NCBI RefSeq assembly: GCF_015645445.1
Contig: NZ_JADOGI010000015.1
Coordinates: forward strand, 1-64,000
Source: Nonomuraea cypriaca
GTDB lineage: Bacteria; Actinomycetota; Actinomycetes; Streptosporangiales; Streptosporangiaceae
Length of the DNA stretch: 64,000 bases
Direction: 5' to 3'
A program made the position numbers and the translations under genes. The notes under the pieces are model-generated. The model was not told the origin of the DNA. It searched no databases and saw nothing but the letters and a program-made list of their open reading frames with translations. Of the stretch, positions 8,354 to 15,427 are shown in pieces; position 1 is the first letter of the stretch; each line of letters begins with the position of its first letter.

Positions 8354-10299
8354 GGGAACGGGTGGGGGTCGGGGTTCAGGTCGTGGTGGCCGCGCATCCG
8401 CGTGCCGCGGTGGTGTACCACGGCCGGGTCGAGCAGCCGGGGCAGGCCCCAGGTGCGGCGGTTCTGCTCGCCGAACGTCATCGGGACCGTGCCGGGCACG
8501 AGCACCTTCACACAGCGCAGCCCGCCCGCGCGGTGTTCGGGGGTGGTCAGGTCGACCACGACCACGTCGAGGCCGGTGCGCGCGAGCCGGTCTATCAGGA
8601 AGGTCAGGTCGACGGTGAGGTCGTCGTGCCCGAACCCGTCGGGTGGAGGGGGGAACGCGACTCGTTCCGTGCTCTCGGTGAGGAAGGACAGCCGCTCGGC
8701 CGCCGAGCGTACCCCGTACACGAGGTAGTGGTCGATCATCGAGCGCACCTGGCCGCCGTCCGCGGCCAGCAGCCGGGCGCGGGCGGCGTGCTCGGGGAAG
8801 TGGTCGCGTACGGTCGGCACCATGGGGGCGAGCTCGGCCAGCGCGCCCGCGGCGGCGGGTTCGAGGCCGGGGCCGGCGGCGGCGGCGCTGATCGTGGCCG
8901 GCTCGCCGGACGGGGTGCGGGCCAGCGCCCACACGCACGGCACGCCGTGGTCGGGCGTGATGTCGTAACACTCGACGAGGTAGCCGGTCTCGGCGGTGAT
9001 GGCGGCGGCGACCAACGGAATCCCGGGGTCGCGAGCCGTGCCGAGGTCAATGCGGGGCGCGCGGGCGCGTGTGTACCAGGTCAGCAGGAACGCGTCCCGC
9101 TCCAGGACCTCCAGCAGACCATGGAATATCGCCTCCTCCAGACACGATCCAAGGGCGCACCCGTTGGCAAGCTCATAACAAAACGGCCGGTCGTCGGCGC
9201 CCGGCCGCCCGTGCCAGTCGTTGGCATCCGAGTGGCCGTAGTGGACGTTGTGTTCTGGTACCAGGACTGGGCCGCCGGTGGCGAACGAGTGGGCCCATAG
9301 CCAGCGGCACACCGCGTCCGGCGTGAAGGGTCGGTACGGGAGGTCCGGCAGTGCGTAGTGTGCGGGCGGGTGCAGGCCGAGCGAGCGCGGATCCACCGCG
9401 CGCTCCCGTACGGACGCGTAGCCGGCGCGCACGGTGGAGCGCCGGCCGCCGGGGCCGATCGCGCCGTACCGCTCCAGGGCTTCGAGCAGTGCGATGGCCG
9501 CGCTGCGGCGGTAGCTGCGGGAACGGCCGAAGCCCGGTTCGAACGCCGTCTTGCCGCGCAGCCGGATCGGCGCGCCAGCGACGGCGAGCGAGCCGAGCGC
9601 GGCCGGGTTGACGGAGTTCACCAGACCGGTGTGGTCGTCGACGTAGGTGCGGGTCAGCCGGTCGAGCTCGTGCTCGGCGTCCCACACGCGGTGCCGTCCT
9701 GGCTCGGGTTTGGGCCGCGGCGCGAGGGTGACCCGCGCAAGCCCGGGTTCGTCGTCGGGCAACCCACCACACCAGGGGCAGAACGGATCCGGCAGGAACG
9801 AGTGCGCCCGCACGTCCAGATCGGCAAGGTCGACCAGCAAAATCCCCGCACACCCAGCCGACAAGTCCGAACCAAGCCCGGCCGACACGTTCGCGACGAG
9901 CCTGGTCGACACGTTCGCGACGAGTGTGGCCACTATGTCCAGGGCCGCTGGGGTGAGTAGGGGTGAGGGCGTGCTGGACAGACGTTCGCCGTGCCGGAGC
10001 CAGACCGTGGCGCGTTCGGCCGAGCGGGTGGCGGCGCGGTGTATGCGCAGGCTCAGGCACTCGGAGCAGCCGGGCTCGCCCGGCCGTTCCAGCGGCCCGA
10101 TGCGGACGTGTCCCAGCTCGGCGACCACCGGCAGCACCGGGCGGCCGGTGGCCCGCGCGGTGGCGAGGGCGGAGGCGAGCACGGCGGGGTCCGGCGTGTC
10201 CGAGACCGCCAGCGCCGGTGCGGGATCGAGCCCGGCGGCCACCTCCGCGAGCCGGTCCGCGAGCATGGTCGAACCCGGATGGGCGAGTGCGTGAGCCAC
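8350..10299 (-). CDS. pbtG1: YcaO cyclodehydratase with N-terminal ThiF-like domain
   Basis: About 649 residues from a GTG 2 nt after the TetR stop. The N-terminal third is E1/ThiF-like, with Cys pairs (CSECL and CPWCGG) typical of the zinc site in azoline synthetase C-domains. The rest is a YcaO domain: SYRRSAAIALLEALERYG, the Glu-rich ATP site around CLEEAIFHGLLEVLERDAF, and a proline-rich C-terminus ending PHPFP, a feature required by azole-forming YcaO proteins. It uses ATP to activate backbone amides during azoline formation. The leader-binding cyclodehydratase for the main thiazoles probably lies left of the window, making this an accessory YcaO, as pbtG1 is in GE2270 clusters. Confidence 0.87.
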   Translation of the reverse strand: MAHALAHPGSTMLADRLAEVAAGLDPAPALAVSDTPDPAVLASALATARATGRPVLPVVAELGHVRIGPLERPGEPGCSECLSLRIHRAATRSAERATVWLRHGERLSSTPSPLLTPAALDIVATLVANVSTRLVANVSAGLGSDLSAGCAGILLVDLADLDVRAHSFLPDPFCPWCGGLPDDEPGLARVTLAPRPKPEPGRHRVWDAEHELDRLTRTYVDDHTGLVNSVNPAALGSLAVAGAPIRLRGKTAFEPGFGRSRSYRRSAAIALLEALERYGAIGPGGRRSTVRAGYASVRERAVDPRSLGLHPPAHYALPDLPYRPFTPDAVCRWLWAHSFATGGPVLVPEHNVHYGHSDANDWHGRPGADDRPFCYELANGCALGSCLEEAIFHGLLEVLERDAFLLTWYTRARAPRIDLGTARDPGIPLVAAAITAETGYLVECYDITPDHGVPCVWALARTPSGEPATISAAAAGPGLEPAAAGALAELAPMVPTVRDHFPEHAARARLLAADGGQVRSMIDHYLVYGVRSAAERLSFLTESTERVAFPPPPDGFGHDDLTVDLTFLIDRLARTGLDVVVVDLTTPEHRAGGLRCVKVLVPGTVPMTFGEQNRRTWGLPRLLDPAVVHHRGTRMRGHHDLNPDPHPFP

Positions 10300-10301
10300 G
10301 G

Positions 10302-11030
10302 CTACAGCGCCACAGAAGGCTCGGACCGCAGCGTCTCGTCGGGCTCCATGAACTCCTTGAACGCCTCGAACACCTCGGCCGCCGCGCCGCAGATCCGCTC
10401 GGCCTCGGGCACCCCGCCGGGTTCGAACGCCCGCCGCACGGTCACCGTGACCACCCGCGACAACGCGGCGCAGCGTGTCTCGTCCAAAGGTTTCGTCTGC
10501 ACCGAGCAAGTCATTCCACGCAGAATCTCGAGAATCGCTTTTCGCATTATGCGGGGATCGACGTCGGGGCAGAGAAGACAGTTCCGCCGCAACGCGAACA
10601 GGTAGCGATCCATTAATTCATCGGTGTCCGCGATGCGGGCCCGAAGAATGGCCGACTTGGCGGGTCTCAGCGTGCCGAGAGTGGCCCGGTCGTCAATCAG
10701 TAACGCCTGCAGCAGCGGCCTGTCGGCGATCAACCGCAACAGGTTGACCGCCGTCCGGTGGGCCAGCACCTCGGCAGGATCGCGCCTGACGTGCTCGACG
10801 ACCCTGCAGGTGACCTCCGTGAACTCGCGGTCCAGCGCGTCGTAGAAGATCTCGTCTTTCGTGTTCCAGTGCAGGTAGACGCTGCTTTTGGAGACGCCGG
10901 CACGACTGGCGATCTCCTCGACGGTCACCCGCCGGTACCCTCGTTGGCTCAGCAACTCCGCGGACGCCTCGACGATACGATCCACTCGCTCGACGTTGCG
11001 ACGCGGCGCCGTCACGCGATGTCCCGCCAC
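10302..11030 (-). CDS. pbtR: TetR-family regulator of the thiopeptide cluster
   Basis: A 242-residue TetR regulator: helix-turn-helix in residues 20-65 (TVEEIASRAGVSKSSVYLHW), followed by an all-helical ligand domain containing a CLLCPDVD segment. It heads the co-directional gene string and is followed after 2 nt by the YcaO gene, so it is probably the first gene of an autoregulated operon. GE2270 clusters carry a TetR regulator (PbtR) that controls production. The region upstream has AT-rich promoter-like sequence. Confidence 0.88.
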   Translation of the reverse strand: MAGHRVTAPRRNVERVDRIVEASAELLSQRGYRRVTVEEIASRAGVSKSSVYLHWNTKDEIFYDALDREFTEVTCRVVEHVRRDPAEVLAHRTAVNLLRLIADRPLLQALLIDDRATLGTLRPAKSAILRARIADTDELMDRYLFALRRNCLLCPDVDPRIMRKAILEILRGMTCSVQTKPLDETRCAALSRVVTVTVRRAFEPGGVPEAERICGAAAEVFEAFKEFMEPDETLRSEPSVAL

Positions 11031-11094
11031 ATCCGTGGCCAGCCACAGGTGCGGATACGGCTGCTCATCACTCCCCCTGACGAAACGACAGCAC

Positions 11095-11227
11095 GTCGTA
11101 AAAGGATCAGCAAATTTTTGTCACACTAACCAGGGCCTGTTGAGGGTGTCAAGGAGAAACCGGGCCGGTCACGGGGTGCGAGGGCGCCGATATCCCAGCT
11201 CAATAGCCTGACTGAGATTTTTACGAC
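11095..11227. promoter_or_regulatory. Upstream region of the TetR gene with dispersed inverted repeat
   Basis: The 453 nt between the TetR gene and the small gene ending at 11484 hold no convincing CDS. GTCGTAAAA at 11095-11103 and its exact reverse complement TTTTACGAC at 11219-11227 bracket an AT-rich stretch, unusual here, that likely contains the TetR promoter. They could be regulator half-sites or chance; separation of 115 bp is large for one operator. Confidence 0.35.
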
Positions 11228-11263
11228 ACGGGCTCATATTGGTCAGCGAACACCCGCGAACCG

Positions 11264-11345
11264 GATGCGCGACCCCGCCACGGCCGGGCGACGCGGGTGC
11301 GCGACCCGCGCCGACCGGGAGACGCGGGTGCGCGACCTCGTCAGG
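11264..11345. repeat. Three imperfect tandem repeats of about 30 nt
   Basis: A unit resembling GACGCGGGTGCGCGACC plus a variable GCCGACCGGGA segment occurs about 2.7 times in direct order. No gene with good codon usage covers it. It may be a remnant of a longer coding repeat or a local slippage product; no function is apparent. Confidence 0.4.
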
Positions 11346-11483
11346 GAGTTCGTCGAGGTCGTTACGGCGCTGGGTGAGAGCGTGGCCGCGCGTTCGTCTT
11401 CGGTGACGGCCAGTGTTCCTCCTGCAGCCAGTTCACCAGTTCCCGGTAACCGGGCGCGGTCGCGCTTGAATCTCTTCGTGTGT

Positions 11484-11810
11484 TCAAGGGTCGGAGAGCT
11501 CCCGTGCGAGTTGGGCGAGGCCGCCGAGGTAGTTCAGGACCTCTTGCCGTTCGGGGACAGTGTCGGGGAGGGTGGCCGTCGCGGTGGGGACGAGGTCGTC
11601 GCGCAGCTTGCGCAGGACCGTCGCCCGCAGGGTCACGGGCAGGCGATCGAGGTCCAGCAGGCCCAGGTTCTCCCGGAGGATCTCGTCCACGGCCGCCGTC
11701 AGCCGCGGGTCGTCCACCTCTCGCGCGATGAACCGTACGGTCCAGTCGAAGAGCCAGCCGGCTGATGTCCAGACCTTGTCCGGGGACAGGCCAATCGTTC
11801 CGGCCATCAT
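11484..11810 (-). CDS. Small acidic helical protein, probable immunity protein for the toxin at 11807-13870
   Basis: A 108-residue acidic protein without signal peptide or membrane segment, predicted mostly helical. Its ATG overlaps the toxin stop (ATGA), so the two are translationally coupled. I recognise no family. A small, non-conserved gene immediately after the nuclease-toxin domain is the standard position of the cognate immunity protein in polymorphic toxin systems; the assignment rests on position, size and acidity only. Alternative start at the adjacent ATG, 11807. Confidence 0.6.
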   Translation of the reverse strand: MMAGTIGLSPDKVWTSAGWLFDWTVRFIAREVDDPRLTAAVDEILRENLGLLDLDRLPVTLRATVLRKLRDDLVPTATATLPDTVPERQEVLNYLGGLAQLARELSDP

Positions 11811-13870
11811 TCACCTACCAAGAAGACCCGCGGGCCGAGTTTCTGGATGAACTCACGTACCTTCGCCACCTGCTCAGGCGCGAACTTGCTCACGTCCACC
11901 GGAACATAGTCCACCTTCTGCAGGTGTTCCTTGATGGCTTGTTGCAACCTCGGCCACTGCTGGTCGAAGTACTGGCCGGGGAAGTTGCCCACCGCGTCAT
12001 AGGTGGCGCCCTTTCTGTCCACCCAGTCCGCCCCCACGTGCTTGGAGCGCGTGAGGGTGATGCCGAGCTGCTGTTCGACCCGTTGCGCGGTTTCCATCTC
12101 GCTTTGCCGGAATGTTCCGGTAGCCGGATCCTGGCCGAGCTCACGCAGGCGCGCCTGCTCGCCGCTGGGCGAGCCGCCACCGTCGCCACCGTCGCCGCCG
12201 CTCTCGGGGGTGGCCTGCGCGAGCAGGACGCCGGTGAGGCCGAGCGCCTCCAGTGCGACGAAGCCGGCGGTGACGGTGGGTACGACGACCAGCCCGCCAC
12301 CGGCCACGGCCACCACACCCGCCGGTGGGAAGAAGACGAACCCTGCCAGGAGCAGCGCGAGCCCGCCGTACATCAGGAGGTCGTTCAGGGCGTTGAGCAC
12401 GTGTGCGTTGGAGATGACGTGCTCGCCGGGACGGACGCCCGTGATCCAGGCGGCGCAGGACAGGATGCCGAGCACCATCGTTCCCGCTCCGGTGAGCAGG
12501 CGTAACTGCGTCTTGGTGGCGCGCTCGGTCAGGGGCTCGCGCCAGGCCGCGGGAAGCGCCCGGGCGGCGGTCACGAGCTGCCACGCCACCAGCGCCAGTC
12601 CGATCCCGGACAAGGCCAGCAGGACAGGGAACACCACCTCCCCAGCCAGCGCCTGCTGCGCACCGCCCCAGCCCGGGGTGGTGCCGAGCAGGAAATATGT
12701 CAGCACGGGGAGGGCGAGGGCCGCCCAGATCAGCACCTTCCAGTGCCGGTGACGGCGGCGCGCCCCGCCGGAGCGGCGCCGCGCCAGACCGGAGCGCAAA
12801 CCGGCCGCGCGCCAGGACATGAAAGCGGGGCTCGCCTCCATCCGCGCGCGTACGGCGTACGCCATCTCACGTTCCGCGGCGCCGTCCGCGTACCAGGTCC
12901 CACCCGCGTAGCAGGCGGTGCGGCGGAGCAGCATGAATCGGTGGGCGACCATCGTGGTGTACGGCGGGCGGATCATGGCATACCTGCCCAAGGCGGCCAG
13001 GGCCGACAGCCCACCGGGCGGCTCCCCCGCCAGTAGCAGACCGGGGTTCGCCCCCTTACCCCGCCGCAGGACCCTGCCGTCGGACCAGACCGCCAACCCG
13101 AGAGCCAGCAACGGCCAGACCCCCAGCATCGGCTCGACCGTGACGAACGGCAGCACGAGCGCGGCCCCGGCACTGTCACGCTCGCCGAACGGCACGTCGA
13201 AGTTGTGCGCGGCATGCGCGGCGGAGACGAGCACCAGGGGCAGCAGCCCGAGCAGGCGTACGGGTCCGCGCCGGCGCAACAGCAGCCCCACGCCGAAGCC
13301 GGCCAGCGCCGACCAGGCGATATGGAAACCCGTGTCAGGGCCGGCCGGAGTGAGCTCCGACACGGAGTAAGGCGCCGGCAGCCAGGAGACCAAGGACTGT
13401 TCGATCCCCGGGATGTACGGCGGTCTGAGGCCGCTGGGCACCACCCACCCGTCCGGGAGGGCAAGGGCGGTCCCGGCTCGGCCGGCGTTGTAGAGCAGCG
13501 CCTCCATCAGCCCGAATCCGGCGCCCAGCGCGGCGCCCACGAGCAGGTGGTCCGTGAGCCGCCACTGCGCCCTGGCCCGCCGCCGGCAACCGATGACCAG
13601 GAGCGGCGCCATCTTGATGACCTCTTCGAGGACCGGATGGAGCGTGTGGCCGGCGATCGGCACGATGTCGCCGAGGCTGTCGCCGGTGAGCGCGGACAGG
13701 GTGCGGGTGTAGGCGAGCTGCAGGAGTACGGTGATCATCGCGCAGCCGTACATGCCCGCGCCTATGGCCAGCGCGAGCGTGCCGAGTCGTACGGTACGGG
13801 TTCCCCAGCCAAGGACGGCGAGTTGGAGCACGCCGTAGCAGGTGGCGAACACCATGAGCAGGGCCAGCAT
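11807..13870 (-). CDS. PrsW-type intramembrane protease fused to a C-terminal CdiA-like nuclease toxin domain
   Basis: About 687 residues from the ATG at 13870 (AGGGGG 4 nt upstream). The first half has many membrane segments and PrsW metalloprotease motifs: EEVIK with E82-E83, FGLMEAL with E123, and later His-containing segments (FHIAWS, AAHNFD). A cytoplasmic loop of basic residues (RRRSGGARRRHRH) and four further membrane segments follow. A Gly/Ser linker (near 550) leads to a soluble tail of about 120 residues with SEMETAQRVEQQLGI, KGATYDAVGNF and KEHLQKVDYVPVDVS, the pattern of CdiA-type C-terminal nuclease toxins. The protease may release the toxin at the membrane; that is inference from the architecture. 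The co-directional MccB-like gene ends 86 nt upstream. Confidence 0.78.
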   Translation of the reverse strand: MLALLMVFATCYGVLQLAVLGWGTRTVRLGTLALAIGAGMYGCAMITVLLQLAYTRTLSALTGDSLGDIVPIAGHTLHPVLEEVIKMAPLLVIGCRRRARAQWRLTDHLLVGAALGAGFGLMEALLYNAGRAGTALALPDGWVVPSGLRPPYIPGIEQSLVSWLPAPYSVSELTPAGPDTGFHIAWSALAGFGVGLLLRRRGPVRLLGLLPLVLVSAAHAAHNFDVPFGERDSAGAALVLPFVTVEPMLGVWPLLALGLAVWSDGRVLRRGKGANPGLLLAGEPPGGLSALAALGRYAMIRPPYTTMVAHRFMLLRRTACYAGGTWYADGAAEREMAYAVRARMEASPAFMSWRAAGLRSGLARRRSGGARRRHRHWKVLIWAALALPVLTYFLLGTTPGWGGAQQALAGEVVFPVLLALSGIGLALVAWQLVTAARALPAAWREPLTERATKTQLRLLTGAGTMVLGILSCAAWITGVRPGEHVISNAHVLNALNDLLMYGGLALLLAGFVFFPPAGVVAVAGGGLVVVPTVTAGFVALEALGLTGVLLAQATPESGGDGGDGGGSPSGEQARLRELGQDPATGTFRQSEMETAQRVEQQLGITLTRSKHVGADWVDRKGATYDAVGNFPGQYFDQQWPRLQQAIKEHLQKVDYVPVDVSKFAPEQVAKVREFIQKLGPRVFLVGE

Positions 13871-13956
13871 CGCACCCCCTGGTGAGGGCATCGGGGCGAA
13901 GCCGACCCTACTTGGCGGCGGTTGAGCGGGGGCGAGATGCGCGAAGCGGGTATGGG

Positions 13957-15117
13957 TCAGGGGGTTTCGGCGTGCTGCCATACGTCGAAGGCGGCCGCGT
14001 CGGCGCCGTCGCCGCAGACCGGGCAGCCGGCCGGATCGCGTGGCCACTGGGACATGACCTCGAGCTGCCCCGTCTCGTAGTGGACGTCGATCTGGCGGCC
14101 CAGGGCGATGGGTTCGGCGTGGCCGGTGACCAGGCGTACCGCCTCGCCGCAGATCATGGACGCGATCAGTGCGATGTGCGGGGCGAAGGCGATGGTCACG
14201 TCGCCGAGTTCGACGCGGAGCGCGCCGGCGAGCTGCGAGAGGTATCTCGGGTCCGATCGTGAGTAGTACAGGTGCAGGCAGTCCATGCACCCCGACTCGT
14301 ACGGCCGGACGGAGAACAGGCGGCCCCGGGTGACGAACGAGCCGCCCGTCACGTAAGGGACGGACTCCCTAACGCAGCCCGCGTTCACCCGCCGCTGCGC
14401 GACGAACGGCGGCTCGTCGATCGCGCAGATCGCCACGTCGGCGCCGCGTACGAGCTCGGCCACCTCATCCTCCGACTCGATCTTGCGTTGTACGGCGGTG
14501 AAGTCGACGTCGGAGTTCACCTCCTTCGCGACCCGGGAGGCCACGGCGGACTTGTACGCGCCGATGTCGTCCTCGCGGAAGAGGAGCTGGCGGTTGAGAT
14601 TGCTCAGCTCGACCCGGTCGTAGTCGACGGCCGTGACCTTGCCGAAGCCGGCCGCCAGCACCATGGGGAGGATGTACGACCCTCCGCCCCCGAGCCCGAA
14701 CAGCACGCAGTGCGACGAGCGCAGCTTGTCCTGGAGCTGGCCGCGGGAGGAGGAGGACAGCCTGGCGTAGTGGCTGAAGTAGTTGACGTTGCCCTGGTAG
14801 CGGCTCAGTTCCCCGTGGTCGTACGGGCTGGGACCCGCGTCCTCCAGGAAGCCGCGCCCGTCCAGGTCGCGTACGGCCGCGAGCACGTCCTCGGCGCCGA
14901 TCCCGGGATACGCCGCGCCGATCGCCGACACGACCTCGCCGAGCGGCCTGGTCCCGTCGAGGGCCTTGACCAGGGTCCAGAGTTGGCCGTACGGGTCGGT
15001 GATGTCCACGGTCACGCCGGCCTGGGCACCGATCCTGAACCGCGTCTCGTCCAGCTGATAGACCGGATAAATGGGCTTAATGCGGATATAGCGGTTGAGG
15101 GACAGGGTGTCAGGCAT
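13957..15117 (-). CDS. MccB/ThiF-like peptide-adenylating E1 enzyme with N-terminal peptide-clamp domain
   Basis: A 386-residue E1-like enzyme; the ATG at 15117 has GGAGG about 9 nt upstream. Residues 13-95 look like the winged, PqqD-like precursor-binding clamp found in MccB and azole ThiF proteins. The Rossmann core follows: GLGGGGSY nucleotide loop (141-148), acidic DYDRVELSN with Asp165, and NRQLLF with Arg176. Two Cys pairs (GCMDC, GCPVCG) form the structural zinc site. MccB adenylates the C-terminal carboxylate of a short peptide; here the two short peptide genes immediately upstream are the obvious substrates. Unlike microcin C precursors these end in Phe, so the final product chemistry is unknown. 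The family is clear, the reaction inferred. Confidence 0.8.
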   Translation of the reverse strand: MPDTLSLNRYIRIKPIYPVYQLDETRFRIGAQAGVTVDITDPYGQLWTLVKALDGTRPLGEVVSAIGAAYPGIGAEDVLAAVRDLDGRGFLEDAGPSPYDHGELSRYQGNVNYFSHYARLSSSSRGQLQDKLRSSHCVLFGLGGGGSYILPMVLAAGFGKVTAVDYDRVELSNLNRQLLFREDDIGAYKSAVASRVAKEVNSDVDFTAVQRKIESEDEVAELVRGADVAICAIDEPPFVAQRRVNAGCVRESVPYVTGGSFVTRGRLFSVRPYESGCMDCLHLYYSRSDPRYLSQLAGALRVELGDVTIAFAPHIALIASMICGEAVRLVTGHAEPIALGRQIDVHYETGQLEVMSQWPRDPAGCPVCGDGADAAAFDVWQHAETP

Positions 15118-15248
15118 TCTCGCGGTCCTCCGCGTCTTTTCCGGAATCAAAGGGATGTTCCGGAGGTGGAAAGGGACGTTCGGGGAGCCGACCCGGCTCC
15201 CCGAACGCTGAACGGTCTTCCGCTATCGCGTCGGACTCGTGAATGGGA

Positions 15249-15314
15249 CTAGAAAATGATCCATGACACCTCGACCGGCGCCTCAAGGCTCTGGTCGTTC
15301 ATCTCGTACGTCAT
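15249..15314 (-). CDS. Short precursor-like peptide, copy 2 (21 residues)
   Basis: A 21-codon gene with a strong ribosome site (GGGAGGTG, 7 nt before the ATG). The product starts MTYEMNDQSLEAP and ends VEVSWIIF. Its first 13 residues match the upstream copy except L10 for F10; both end in W-(I/V)-I-F. It lies between the other copy and the MccB-like gene, same strand. The conserved N-terminus could be a recognition segment and the aromatic C-terminus the modified part, by analogy with microcin C heptapeptides; this is inference. Confidence 0.75.
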   Translation of the reverse strand: MTYEMNDQSLEAPVEVSWIIF

Positions 15315-15358
15315 GTGATTCACCTCCCTTCGCGAAGTCCGGCACGGCCTGGATGTGA

Positions 15359-15427
15359 CTAGAAAATGACCCATTTGACATCGGCGGCAGGAGCCTCAAA
15401 GCTCTGGTCGTTCATCTCGTACGTCAT
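15359..15427 (-). CDS. Short precursor-like peptide, copy 1 (22 residues)
   Basis: A 22-codon gene with the same GGGAGGTG ribosome site. The product starts MTYEMNDQSFEAP and ends AADVKWVIF. The first 32 nt overlap the 3' end of the MFS gene in another frame, so its translation may be coupled to that of the exporter. Two nearly identical short genes next to an E1-like enzyme and an exporter indicate paired precursor peptides. No family is recognised. Confidence 0.75.
   Translation of the reverse strand: MTYEMNDQSFEAPAADVKWVIF

Noticed and set aside
11264..11345. Possible CRISPR-like repeats
   Set aside because: Fewer than three imperfect GC-rich direct copies without unique spacers; no cas genes in the window.
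11265..11765. 166-codon plus-strand frame over the tandem repeats and immunity gene
   Set aside because: Mostly antisense to the small gene at 11484-11810 and built from the 30-nt repeats; no ribosome site.
15249..15427. Short peptides as microcin C precursors
   Set aside because: Microcin C precursors end in Asn, which the chemistry needs; both peptides end in Phe.
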